Source: Sepioteuthis lessoniana (lineage: Eukaryota > Mollusca > Cephalopoda > Myopsida > Loliginidae). Taken from it: DNA of 64,000 nt. The stretch's first letter is position 1; each line of letters starts with the position of its first letter. Under the pieces are notes generated by a model. That model ran no database searches and had not been told where the DNA came from. It saw nothing but the letters and a program-made list of their open reading frames with translations. A program made the translations under genes and the position numbers. Of the stretch, positions 32,401 through 46,100 are shown in pieces. The stretch spans positions 54,924,085 through 54,988,084 of the forward strand of contig OY757939.1 in NCBI GenBank assembly GCA_963585895.1, given 5' to 3'.

Positions 32401-35400
32401 GGAAAGGAGTCCTTGTGATTTAGTGGAGAATCCTGTAACATAATAGGGAAAGGAGTCCTTGTGGTTTAGTGGGGAATATCTGTAGCATAATAGGGAAAGG
32501 AGTCCTTGTGGTTTAGTGGGGAATCCCTGTAGCATAATAGGGAAAGGAGTCCTTGTGGTTTAGTGGGGAATATCTGTAGCATAATAGGGAAAGGAGTCCT
32601 TGTGGTTTAGTGGGGAATCCCTGTAGCATAATAGGGAAAGGAGTCCTTGTGGTTTAGTGGGGAATCCCTGTAACATAATAGGGAAAGGAGTCCTTGTGGT
32701 TTAGTGGGGAATATCTGTAGCATAATAGGGAAAGGAGTCCTTGTGGTTTAGTGGAGAATCCCTGTAACATAATAGGGAAAGGAGTCCTTGTGGTTTAGTG
32801 GGGAATATCTGTAATATAATAGGGAAAGGAGTCCTTGTGGTTTAGTGGAGAATCCCTGTAACATAATAGGGAAAGGAGTCCTTGTGGTTTAGTGGGGAAT
32901 ATCTGTAATATAATAGGGAGAGGAGTCCTTGTGGTTTAGTGGGGAATCCCTGTAGCATAATAGGGAAAGGAGTCCTTGTGGTTTAGTGGGGAATCCCTGT
33001 AGCATAATAGGGAAGGAGTCCTTGTGGTTTAGTGGGGAATCCCTGTAACATAATAGGGAAAGGAGTCCTTGTGGTTTAGTTGGGAATCCCTGTAGCATAA
33101 TAGGGAAAGGAGTCCTTGTGGTTTAGTGGGGAATCCCTGTAACATAATAGGGAAAGGAGTCCTTGTGGTTTAGTGGGGAATATCTGTAGCATAATAGGGA
33201 AAGGAGTCCTTGTGGTTTAGTGGGGAATCCCTGTAGCATAATAGGGAAAGGAGTCCTTGTGGTTTAGTGGGGAATCCTGTAACATAATAGGGAAAGGAGT
33301 CCTTGTGGTTTAGTGGGGAATATCTGTAGCATAATAGGGAAAGAAGTCCTTGTGGTTTAGTGGGGAATATCTGTAGCATAATAGGGAAAGGAGTCCTTGT
33401 GGTTTAGTTGGGAATCCTGTAGCATAATAGGGGAAAGGAGTCCTTGTGGTTTAGTGGGGAATATCTGTAGCATAATAGGGAAAGGAGTCCTTGTGGTTTA
33501 GTGGGGAATCCCTGTAGCATAATAGGGAAAGGAGTCCTTGTGGTTTAGTGGGGAATATCTGTAGCATAATAGGGAAAGGAGTCCTTGTGGTTTAGTGGGG
33601 AATATCTGTAGCATAATAGGGAAAGGAGTCCTTGTGGTTTAGTTGGGAATCCCTGTAGCATAATAGGGAAAGGAGTCCTTGTGGTTTAGTGGGGAATATC
33701 TGTAGTATAATAGGGAAAGGAGTCCTTGTGGTTTAGTGGGGAATCCCTGTAGCATAATAGGGAAAGGAGTCCTTGTGGTTTAGTGGGGAATATCTGTAGC
33801 ATAATAGGGAAAGGAGTCCTTGTGATTTAGTGGGGAATCCCTGTAGCATAATAGGGAAAGGAGTCCTTGTGGTTTAGTTGGGAATCCCTGTAGCATAATA
33901 GGGAAAGGAGTCCTTGTGGTTTAGTGGGGAATCCCTGTAGCATAATAGGGAAAGGAGTCCTTGTGGTTTAGTGGGGAATATCTGTAGCATAATAGGGAAA
34001 GGAGTCCTTGTGGTTTAGTGGAGAATCCCTGTAACATAATAGGGAAAGGAGTCCTTGTGGTTTAGTGGGGAATATCTGTAATATAATAGGGAAAGGAGTC
34101 CTTGTGGTTTAGTGGAGAATCCCTGTAACATAATAGGGAAAGGAGTCCTTGTGGTTTAGTGGGGAATATCTGTAATATAATAGGGAAAGGAGTCCTTGTG
34201 GTTTAGTGGAGAATCCCTGTAACATAATTAGGGAAAGGAGTCCTTGTGGTTTAGTGGGGAATATCTGTAGCATAATAGGGAAAGGAGTCCTTGTGTTTAG
34301 TGGGGAATATCTGTAATATAATAGGGAAAGGAGTCCTTGTGGTTTAGTGGAGAATCCCTGTAACATAATAGGGAAAGGAGTCCTTGTGGTTTAGTGGGGA
34401 ATCCCTGTAGCATAATAGGGAAAGGAGTCCTTGTGGTTTAGTGGGGAATCCCTGTAGCATAATAGGGAAAGGAGTCCTTGTGATTAGTGGGGAATCCCTG
34501 TAGCATAATAGGGAAAGGAGTCCTTGTGGTTTAGTGGGGAATATCTGTAGCATAATAGGGAAAGGAGTCCTTGTGGTTTAGTGGGGAATCCCTGTAACAT
34601 AATAGGGAAAGGAGTCCTTGTGGTTTAGTGGGGAATATCTGTAGCATAATAGGGAAAGGAGTCCTTGTGGTTTAGTGGGGAATCCCTGTAGCATAATAGG
34701 GAAAGGAGTCCTTGTGGTTTAGTGGGGAATCCCTGTAGCATAATAGGGAAAGGAGTCCTTGTGGTTTAGTGGGGAATATCTGTAGCATAATAGGGAAAGG
34801 AGTCCTTGTGATTTAGTGGAGAATCCCTGTAACATAATAGGGAAAGGAGTCCTTGTGGTTTAGTGGGGAATATCTGTAGCATAATAGGGAAAGGAGTCCT
34901 TGTGGTTTAGTGGGGAATCCCTGTAGCATAATAGGGAAAGGAGTCCTTGTGGTTTAGTGGGGAATATCTGTAGCATAATAGGGAAAGGAGTCCTTGTGGT
35001 TTAGTGGGGAATCCCTGTAGCATAATAGGGAAAGGAGTCCTTGTGGTTTAGTGGGGAATCCCTGTAACATAATAGGGAAAGGAGTCCTTGTGGTTTAGTG
35101 GGGAATATCTGTAGCATAATAGGGAGAGGAGTCCTTGTGGTTTAGTGGGGAATCCCTGTAGCATAATAGGGAAAGGAGTCCTTGTGGTTTAATGGAGAAT
35201 CCCTGTAGCATAATAGGGAAAGGAGTCCTTGTGGTTTAGTGGGGAATATCTGTAGCATAATAGGGGAAAGGAGTCCTTGTGGTTTAGTGGGGAGTATCTG
35301 TAATATAATAGGGAGAGGAGTCCTTGTGGTTTAGTGGGAATCCCTGTAGCATAATAGGGAAAGGAGTCCTTGTGGTTTAGTGGGGAATCCCTGTAGCATA

Positions 35401-38400
35401 ATAGGGAAAGGAGTCCTTGTGGTTTAGTGGGGAATCCCTGTAACATAATAGGGAAAGGAGTCCTTGTGGTTTAGTTGGGAATCCCTGTAGCATAATAGGG
35501 AAAGGAGTCCTTGTGGTTTAGTGGGGAATCCCTGTAACATAATAGGGAAAGGAGTCCTTGTGGTTTAGTGGGGAATATCTGTAGCATAATAGGGAAAGGA
35601 GTCCTTGTGTTTAGTGGGGAATCCCTGTAGCATAATAGCGAAAGGAGTCCTTGTGGTTTAGTGGGGAATATCTGTAATATAATAGGGAGAGAGTCCTTGT
35701 GGTTTAGTGGGGAATCCCTGTAGCATAATAGGGAAAGGAGTCCTTGTGGTTTAGTGGGGAATCCCTGTAGCATAATAGGGAAAGGAGTCCTTGTGGTTTA
35801 GTGGGGAATCCCTGTAACATAATAGGGAAAGGAGACCTTGTGGTTTAGTGGGGAATATCTGTAGCATAATAGGGAAAGGAGTCCTTGTGGTTTAGTGGGG
35901 AATATCTGTAGCATAATAGGGAAAGGAGTCCTTGTGGTTTAGTTGGGAATCCCTGTAGCATAATAGGGAAAGGAGTCCTTGTGGTTTAGTGGGGAATATC
36001 TGTAGCATAATAGGGAAAGGAGTCCTTGTGGTTTAGTGGGGAATCCCTGTAGCATAATAGGGAAAGGAGTCCTTGTGGTTTAGTGGGGAATATCTGTAGC
36101 ATAATAGGGAAAGGAGTCCTTGTGGTTTAGTGGGGAATATCTGTAGCATAATAGGGAAAGGAGTCTTGTGGTTTAGTTGGGAATCCCTGTAGCATAATAG
36201 GGAAAGGAGTCCTTGTGGTTTAGTGGGGAATATCTGTAGCATAATAGGGAAAGGAGTCCTTGTGGTTTAGTGGGGAATCCCTGTAGCATAATAGGGAAAG
36301 GAGTCCTTGTGGTTTAGTGGGGAATATCTGTAGCATAATAGGGAAAGGAGTCCTTGTGATTTAGTGGGGAATCCCTGTAGCATAATAGGGGAAAGAGTCC
36401 TTGTGTTTAGTTGGGAATCCCTGTAGCATAATAGGGAAAGGAGTCCTTGTGGTTTAGTGGGGAATCCCTGTAGCATAATAGGGAAAGGAGTCCTTGTGGT
36501 TTAGTGGGGAATATCTGTAGCATAATAGGGAAAGGAGTCCTTGTGGTTTAGTGGGGAATATCTGTAGCATAATAGGGAAAGGAGTCCTTGTGGTTTAGTT
36601 GGGAATCCCTGTAGCATAATAGGGAAAGGAGTCCTTGTGGTTTAGTGGGAATCCCTGTAACATAATAGGGAAAGGAGTCCTTGTGGTTTAGTGGGGAATA
36701 TCTGTAGCATAATAGGGAAAGGAGTCCTTGTGGTTTAGTGGGGAATCCCTGTAGCATAATAGCGAAAGGAGTCTTTGTGGTTTAGTGGGGAATATCTGTA
36801 ATATAATAGGGAGAGGAGTCCTTGTGGTTTAGTGGGGGAATCCCTGTAGCATAATAGGGAAAGGAGTCCTTGTGGTTTAGTGGGGAATCCCTGTAGCATA
36901 ATAGGGAAAGGAGTCCTTGTGGTTTAGTGGGGAATCCCTGTAACATAATAGGGAAAGGAGTCCTTGTGGTTTAGTGGGGAATATCTGTAGCATAATAGGG
37001 AAAGGAGTCCTTGTGGTTTAGTGGGGAATATCTGTAGCATAATAGGGAAAGGAGTCCTTGTGGTTTAGTTGGGAATCCCTGTAGCATAATAGGGAAAGGA
37101 GTCCTTGTGGTTTAGTGGGGAATATCTGTAGCATAATAGGGAAAGGAGTCCTTGTGGTTTAGTGGGGAATCCCTGTAGCATAATAGGGAAAGGAGTCCTT
37201 GTGGTTTAGTGGGGAATATCTGTAGCATAATAGGGAAAGGAGTCCTTGTGGTTTAGTGGGGAATATCTGTAGCATAATAGGGAAAGGAGTCCTTGTGGTT
37301 TAGTGGGGAATCCCTGTAGCATAATAGGGAAAGGAGTCCTTGTGGTTTAGTTGGGAATCCCTGTAGCATAATAGGGAAAGGAGTCCTTGTGGTTTAGTGG
37401 GGAATCCCTGTAGCATAATAGGGAAAGGAGTCCTTGTGGTTTAGTGGGGAATATCTGTAGCATAATAGGGAAAGGAGTCCTTGTGATTTAGTGGGAATCC
37501 CTGTAGCATAATAGGGAAAGGAGTCCTTGTGTTTAGTGGGAATCCTGTAGCATAATAGGGAAAGGAGTCCTTGTGGTTTAGTGGGGAATCCCTGTAGCAT
37601 AATAGGGAAAGGAGTCCTTGTGGTTTAGTGGGGAATATCTGTAGCATAATAGGGAAAGGAGTCCTTGTGGTTTAGTGGGGAATCCCTGTAGCATAATAGG
37701 GAGAGGAGTCCTTGTGGTTTAGTGGGGAATATCTGTAGCATAATAGGGAAAGGAGTCCTTGTGGTTTAGTGGGGAATCCCTGTAGCATAATAGGGAAAGG
37801 AGTCCTTGTGGTTTAGTGGGGGAATCCTGTAGAATAATAGCGAAAGGAGTCCTTGTGGTTTAGTGGGAATATCTGTAGCATAATAGGGAAAGGAGTCCTT
37901 GTGGTTTAGTGGGGAATATCTGTAGCATAATAGGGAAAGGAGTCCTTGTGGTTTAGTGGGGAATCCCTGTAGCATAATAGGGAAAGGAGTCCTTGTGGTT
38001 TAGTGGGGAATATCTGTAGCATAATAGGGAAAGGAGTCCTTGTGGTTTAGTGGGGAATCCCTGTAGCATAATAGGGAAAGGAGTCCTTGTGGTTTAGTGG
38101 GGAATATCTGTAGCATAATAGGGAAAGGAGTCCTTGTGGTTTAGTTGGGAATCCCTGTAGCATAATAGGGAAAGGAGTCCTTGTGGTTTAGTGGGGAATC
38201 CCTGTAGCATAATAGGGAAAGGAGTCCTTGTGGTTTAGTGGGGAATCCCTGTAGCATAATAGGGAAAGGAGTCCTTGTGGTTTAGTGGGGAATATCTGTA
38301 GCATAATAGGGAAAGGAGTCGTTGTGGTTAGTTGGGAATCCCTGTAGCATAATAGGGAAAGGAGTCCTTGTGGTTTAGTGGGGAATCCCTGTAGCATAAT

Positions 38401-41400
38401 AGGGAAAGGAGTCCTTGTGTTTTAGTGGGGAATCCCTGTAGCATAATAGGGAAAGGAGTCCTTGTGGTTTAGTGGGGAATATCTGTAGCATAATAGGGAA
38501 AGGAGTCCTTGTGGTTTAGTTGGGAATCCCTGTAGCATAATAGGGAAAGGAGTCCTTGTGGTTTAGTGGGGAATCCCTGTAGCATAATAGGGAAAGGAGT
38601 CCTTGTGGTTTACTGGGGAATATCTGTAGCATAATAGGGAAAGGAGTCCTTGTGGTTTAGTTGGGAATCCCTGTAGCATAATAGGGGAAGGAGTCCTTGT
38701 GGTTTAGTGGGGAATCCCTGTAGCATAATAGGGAAAGGAGTCCTTGTGGTTTAGTGGGGAATCCCTGTAGCATAATAGGGGAAAGGAGTCCTTGTGGTTT
38801 AGTGGGGAATATCTGTAGCATAATAGGGAAAGGAGTCCTTGTGGTTTAGTGGGGAATCCCTGTAGCATAATAGGGAAAGGAGTCCTTGTGGTTTAGTGGG
38901 GAATATCTGTAGCATAATAGGGAAAGGAGTCCTTGTGGTTTAGTTGGGAATCCCTGTAGCATAATAGGGAAAGGAGTCCTTGTGGTTTAGTGGGGAATCC
39001 CTGTAGCATAATAGGGAAAGGAGTCCTTGTGGTTTAGTGGGGAATATCTGTAGCATAATAGGGAAAGGAGTCCTTGTGGTTTAGTTGGGAATCCCTGTAG
39101 CATAATAGGGAAAGGAGTCCTTGTGGTTTAGTGGGGAATCCCTGTAGCATAATAGGGAAAGGAGTCCTTGTGGTTTAGTGGGGAATCCTTTAGCATAATA
39201 GGGAAAGGAGTCCTTGTGGTTTAGTGGGGAATATCTGTAGCATAATAGGGAAAGGAGTCCTTGTGGTTTAGTGGGGAATATCTGTAGCATAATAGGGAAA
39301 GGAGTCCTTGTGGTTTAGTTGGGAATCCCTGTAGCATAATAGGGAAAGGAGTCCTTGTGGTTTAGTGGGGAATCCCTGTAGCATAATAGGGAAAGGAGTC
39401 CTTGTGGTTTAGTGGGGAATATCTGTAGCATAATAGGGAAAGGAGTCCTTGTGGTTTAGTTGGGAATCCCTGTAGCATAATAGGGAAAGGAGTCCTTGTG
39501 GTTTAGTGGGGAATCCCTGTAGCATAATAGGGAAAGGAGTCCTTGTGGTTTAGTGGGGAATCCCTGTAGCATAATAGGGAAAGGAGTCCTTGTGGTTTAG
39601 TGGGGAATATCTGTAGCATAATAGGGAAAGGAGTCCTTGTGGTTTAGTGGGGAATCCCTGTAGTATAATAGGGAAAGGAGTCCTTGTGGTTAGTGGGGAA
39701 TATCTGTAGCATAATAGGGAAAGGAGTCCTTGTGGTTTAGTTGGGAATCCCTGTAGCATAATAGGGAAAGGAGTCCTTGTGGTTTAGTGGGGAATCCCTG
39801 TAGCATAATAGGGGAAAGGAGTCCTTGTGGTTTAGTGGGGAATCCCTGTAGCATAATAGGGAAAGGAGTCCTTGTGGTTTAGTTGGGAATCCCTGTAGCA
39901 TAATAGGGAAAGGAGTCCTTGTGGTTTAGTGGGGAATCCCTGTAGCATAATAGGGAAAGGAGTCCTTGTGGTTTAGTGGGGAATCCTGTAGCATAATAGG
40001 GAAAGGAGTCCTTGTGGTTTAGTGGGGAATATCTGTAGCATAATAGGGAAAGGAGTCCTTGTGGTTTAGTTGGGAATCCCTGTAGCATAATAGGGAAAGG
40101 AGTCCTTGTGATTTAGTGGGGAATCCCTGTAGCATAATAGGGAAAGGAGTCCTTGTGGTTTAGTGGGGAATATCTGTAGCATAATAGGGAAAGGAGTCCT
40201 TGTGGTTTAGTTGGGAATCCCTGTAGCATAATAGGGAAAGGAGTCCTTGTGGTTTAGTGGGGAATCCCTGTAGCATAATAGGGAAAGGAGTCCTTGTGGT
40301 TTAGTGGGGGAATCCCTGTAGCATAATAGGGAAAGGAGTCCTTGTGGTTTAGTGGGGAATATCTGTAGCATAATAGGGAAAGGAGTCCTTGTGGTTTAGT
40401 TGGGAATCCCTGTAGCATAATAGGGAAAGGAGTCCTTGTGATTTAGTGGGGAATCCCTGTAGCATAATAGGGAAAGGAGTCCTTGTGGTTTAGTGGGGAA
40501 TATCTGTAGCATAATAGGGAAAGGAGTCTCGTGGTTTAGTTGGGAATCCCTGTAGCATAATAGGGAAAGGAGTCCTTGTGGTTTAGTGGGGAATCCCTGT
40601 AGCATAATAGGGAAAGGAGTCCTTGTGGTTTAGTGGGGAATCCCTGTAGCATAATAGGGAAAGGAGTCCTTGTGGTTTAGTTGGGAATCCCTGTAGCATA
40701 ATAGGGAAAGGAGTCCTTGTGGTTTAGTGGGGAATCCCTGTAACATAATAGGGAAAGGAGTCCTTGTGGTTTAGTGGGGAATATCTGTAGCATAATAGGG
40801 AAAGGAGTCCTTGTGGTTTAGTTGGGAATCCCTGTAGCATAATAGGGAAAGGAGTCCTTGTGGTTTAGTGGGGAATCCCTGTAACATAATAGGGAAAGGA
40901 GTCCTTGTGGTTTAGTGGGGAATATCTGTAGTATAATAGGGAAAGGAGTCCTTGTGGTTTAGTGGGGAATCCCTGTAGCATAATAGCGAAAGGAGTCCTT
41001 GTGTTTAGTGGGGAATATCTGTAGCATAATAGGGAAAGGAGTCCTTGTGGTTTAGTGGGGAACATCTGTAGCATAATAGGGAAAGGAGTCCTTGTGGTTA
41101 GTTGGGAATCCCTGTAGCATAATAGGGAAAGGAGTCCTTGTGGTTTAGTGGGGAATATCTGTAGCATAATAGGGAAAGGAGTCCTTGTGGTTTAGTGGGG
41201 AATCCCTGTAGCATAATAGGGAAAGGAGTCCTTGTGGTTCAGTGGAGAATCCCTGTAGCATAATAGGGAAAGGAGTCCTTGTGGTTTAGTGGGGAATATC
41301 GTAGCATAATAGGGAAAGGAGTCCTTGTGGTTTAGTGGGGAATCCCTGTAGCATAATAGGGAAAGGAGTCTTGTGGTTCAGTGGAGAATCCCTGTAGCAT

Positions 41401-43197
41401 AATAGGGAAAGGAGTCCTTGTGGTTTAGTGGGGAATCCCTGTAGCATAATAGGGAAAGGAGTCCTTGTGATTTAGTGGGGAATCCCTGTAGCATAATAGG
41501 GAAAGGAGTCCTTGTGGTTTAGTGGGGAATCCCTGTAGCATAATAGGGAAAGGAGTCCTTGTGGTTTAGTGGGGAATCCCTGTAGCATAATAGGGAAAGG
41601 AGTCCTTGTGGTTTAGTTGGAATCCCTGTAGCATAATAGGGAAAGGAGTCCTTGTGGTTTAGTGGGGAATATCTGTAGCATAATAGGGAAAGGAGTCCTT
41701 GTGGTTTAGTGGGGAATATCTGTAATATAATAGGGAAAGGAGTCCTTGTGGTTTAGTGGGGAATCCCTGTAGCATAATAGGGAAAGGAGTCCTTGTGGTT
41801 TAGTGGGGAATCCCTGTAGCATAATAGGGAAAGGAGTCCTTGTGGTTTAGTGGGGAATATCTGTAGCATAATAGGGAAAGGAGTCCTTGTGGTTTAGTGG
41901 GGAATCCCTGTAGCATAATAGGGAAAGGAGTCCTTGTGGTTTAGTTGGGAATCCCTGTAGCATAATAGGGAAAGGAGTCCTTGTGGTTTAGTGGGGAATC
42001 CCTGTAGCATAATAGGGAAAGGAGTCCTTGTGGTTAGTGGGGAATCCCTGTAGCATAATAGGGAAAGGAGTCCTTGTGGTTCAGTGGAGAATCCCTGTAG
42101 CATAATAGGGAAAGGAGTCCTTGTGGTTTAGTGGGGAATATCTGTAGCATAATAGGGGAAAGGAGTCCTTGTGATTTAGTGGGGAATCCCTGTAGCATAA
42201 TAGGGAAAGGAGTCCTTGTGGTTTAGTGGGGAATCCTGTAGCATAATAGGGAAAGGAGTCCTTGTGGTTTAGTGGGGAATATCTGTAGCATAATAGGGAA
42301 AGGAGTCCTTGTGGTTTAGTTGGGAATCCTGTAGCATAATAGGGAAAGGAGTCCTTGTGGTTTAGTGGGGAATCCCTGTAGCATAATAGGGAAAGGAGTC
42401 CTTGTGGTTTAGTTGGGAATCCCTGTAACATAATAGGGAAAGGAGTCCTTGTGATTTAGTGGGGAATCCCTGTAGCATAATAGGGAAAGGAGTCCTTGTG
42501 ATTTAGTGGGGAATCCCTGTAGCATAATAGGGAAAGGAGTCCTTGTGGTTTCGTGGGGAATATCTGTAGCATAATAGGGAAAGGAGTCCTTGTGGTTTAG
42601 TGGGGAATCCCTGTAGCATAATAGGGAAAGGAGTCCTTGTGGTTTAGTGGGGAATATCTGTAATATAATAGGGAAAGGAGTCCTTGTGGTTTAGTGGGGA
42701 ATATCTGTAATATAATAGGGAAAGGAGTCCTTGTGGTTTAGTGGGGAATATCTGTAATATAATAGGGAAAGGAGTCCTTGTGGTTTAGTGGAGAATCCCT
42801 GTAGCATAATAGGGAAAGGAGTCCTTGTGGTTTAGTGGGGAATCCCTGTAACATAATAGGGAAAGGAGTCCTTGTGGTTTAGTGGGGAATATCTGTAATA
42901 TAATAGGGAAAGGAGTCCTTGTGGTTTCGTGGGGAATATCTGTAGCATAATAGGGAAAGGAGTCCTTGTGGTTTAGTGGAGAATCCCTGTAACATAATAG
43001 GGAAAGGAGTCCTTGTGGTTTCGTGGGGAATATCTGTAATATAATAGGGAAAGGAGTCCTTGTGGTTTAGTGGGGAATATCTGTAATATAATAGGGAAAG
43101 GAGTCCTTGTGGTTTCGTGGGGAATATCTGTAGCATAATAGGGAAAGGAGTCCTTGTGGTTTAGTGGAGAATCCCTGTAACATAATAGGGAAAGGAC
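29468..43197 (-). repeat. 47-bp satellite, left arm (about 292 units), fold-back copy
   Basis: These are tandem 47-bp units in the orientation opposite to the right arm, beginning GGAGTCCTTGTGGTTTAGTG on the + strand. The same variants occur in the same order as in 43.2-57.0 kb read backwards. Examples are the unique AATGGGG unit at 29611 matching 56857, and the AGAAGT units at 31940 and 33347 matching 54521 and 53111. The paired coordinates sum to 86441 near the apex, 86458 at 10 kb, 86461 at 11 kb and 86468 at the gap. The left arm is thus steadily losing single bases relative to the right arm. It has many one-base indels in G and C runs. Frequent ORFs of 69-116 codons are repeat artefacts. 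Confidence 0.95.
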
Positions 43198-46100
43198 TCC
43201 TTTCCCTATTAGATTACAGATATTCCCCACGAAACCACAAGGACTCCTTTCCCTATTATGTTACAGGGATTCTCCACTAAACCACAAGGACTCCTTTCCC
43301 TATTATGCTACAGATATTCCCCACGAAACCACAAGGACTCCTTTCCCTATTATATTACAGATATTCCCCACTAAACCACAAGGACTCCTTTCCCTATTAT
43401 ATTACAGATATTCCCCACGAAACCACAAGGACTCCTTTCCCTATTATGTTACAGGGATTCTCCACTAAACCACAAGGACTCCTTTCCCTATTATGCTACA
43501 GATATTCCCCACGAAACCACAAGGACTCCTTTCCCTATTATATTACAGATATTCCCCACTAAACCACAAGGACTCCTTTCCCTATTATGTTACAGGGATT
43601 CCCCACTAAACCACAAGGACTCCTTTCCCTATTATGCTACAGGGATTCTCCACTAACCACAAGGACTCCTTTCCCTATTATATTACAGATATTCCCCACT
43701 AAACCACAAGGACTCCTTTCCCTATTATATTACAGATATTCCCCACTAAACCACAAGGACTCCTTTCCCTATTATATTACAGATATTCCCCACTAAACCA
43801 CAAGGACTCCTTTCCCTATTATGCTACAGGGATTCCCCACTAAACCACAAGGACTCCTTTCCCTATTATGCTACAGATATTCCCCACGAAACCACAAGGA
43901 CTCCTTTCCCTATTATGCTACAGGGATTCCCCACTAAATCACAAGGACTCCTTTCCCTATTATGCTACAGGGATTCCCCACTAAATCACAAGGACTCCTT
44001 TCCCTATTATGTTACAGGGATTCCCAACTAAACCACAAGGACTCCTTTCCCTATTATGCTACAGGGATTCCCCACTAAACCACAAGGACTCCTTTCCCTA
44101 TTATGCTACAGGGATTCCCAACTAAACCACAAGGACTCCTTTCCCTATTATGCTACAGATATTCCCCACTAAACCACAAGGACTCCTTTCCCTATTATGC
44201 TACAGGGATTCCCCACTAAACCACAAGGACTCCTTTCCCTATTATGCTACAGGATTCCCCACTAAATCACAAGGACTCCTTTCCCTATTATGCTACAGAT
44301 ATTCCCCACTAAACCACAAGGACTCCTTTCCCTATTATGCTACAGGGATTCTCCACTGAACCACAAGGACTCCTTTCCCTATTATGCTACAGGATTCCCC
44401 ACTAAACCACAAGGACTCCTTTCCCTATTATGCTACAGGGATTCCCCACTAAACCACAAGGACTCCTTTCCCTATTATGCTACAGGGATTCCCAACTAAA
44501 CCACAAGGACTCCTTTCCCTATTATGCTACAGGGATTCCCCACTAAACCACAAGGACTCCTTTCCCGTATTATGCTACAGATATTCCCCACTAAACCACA
44601 AGGACTCCTTTCCCTATTATGCTACAGGGATTCCCCACTAAACCACAAGGACTCCTTTCCCTATTATGCTACAGGGATTCCCCACTAAACCACAAGGACT
44701 CCTTTCCCTATTATATTACAGATATTCCCCACTAAACCACAAGGACTCCTTTCCCTATTATGCTACAGATATTCCCCACTAAACCACAAGGACTCCTTTC
44801 CCTATTATGCTACAGGGATTCCCAACTAAACCACAAGGACTCCTTTCCCTATTATGCTACAGGGATTCCCCACTAAACCACAAGGACTCCTTTCCCTATT
44901 ATGCTACAGGGATTCCCCACTAAACCACAAGGACTCCTTTCCCTATTATGCTACAGGGATTCCCCACTAAATCACAAGGACTCCTTTCCCTATTATGCTA
45001 CAGGGATTCCCCACTAAACCACAAGGACTCCTTTCCCTATTATGCTACAGGGATTCTCCACTGAACCACAAGGACTCCTTTCCCTATTATGCTACAGGGA
45101 TTCCCCACTAAACCACAAGGACTCCTTTCCCTATTATGCTACGATATTCCCCACTAAACCACAAGGACTCCTTTCCCTATTATGCTACAGGGATTCTCCA
45201 CTGAACCACAAGGACTCCTTTCCCTATTATGCTACAGGGATTCCCCACTAAACCACAAGGACTCCTTTCCCTATTATGCTACAGATATTCCCCACTAAAC
45301 CACAAGGACTCCTTTCCCTATTATGCTACAGGGATTCCCAACTAAACCACAAGGACTCCTTTCCCTATTATGCTACAGATGTTCCCCACTAAACCACAAG
45401 GACTCCTTTCCCTATTATGCTACAGATATTCCCCACTAAACCACAAGGACTCCTTTCGCTATTATGCTACAGGGATTCCCCACTAAACCACAAGGACTCC
45501 TTTCCCTATTATACTACAGATATTCCCCACTAAACCACAAGGACTCCTTTCCCTATTATGTTACAGGGATTCCCCACTAAACCACAAGGACTCCTTTCCC
45601 TATTATGCTACAGGGATTCCCAACTAAACCACAAGGACTCCTTTCCCTATTATGCTACAGATATTCCCCACTAAACCACAAGGACTCCTTTCCCTATTAT
45701 GTTACAGGGATTCCCCACTAAACCACAAGGACTCCTTTCCCTATTATGCTACAGGGATTCCCAACTAAACCACAAGGACTCCTTTCCCTATTATGCTACA
45801 GGGATTCCCCACTAAACCACAAGGACTCCTTTCCCTATTATGCTACAGGGATTCCCCACTAAACCACAAGGACTCCTTTCCCTATTATGCTACAGGGATT
45901 CCCAACTAAACCACGAGGACTCCTTTCCCTATTATGCTACAGATATTCCCCACTAAACCACAAGGACTCCTTTCCCTATTATGCTACAGGGATTCCCCAC
46001 TAAATCACAAGGACTCCTTTCCCTATTATGCTACAGGGATTCCCAACTAAACCACAAGGACTCCTTTCCCTATTATGCTACAGATATTCCCCACTAAACC

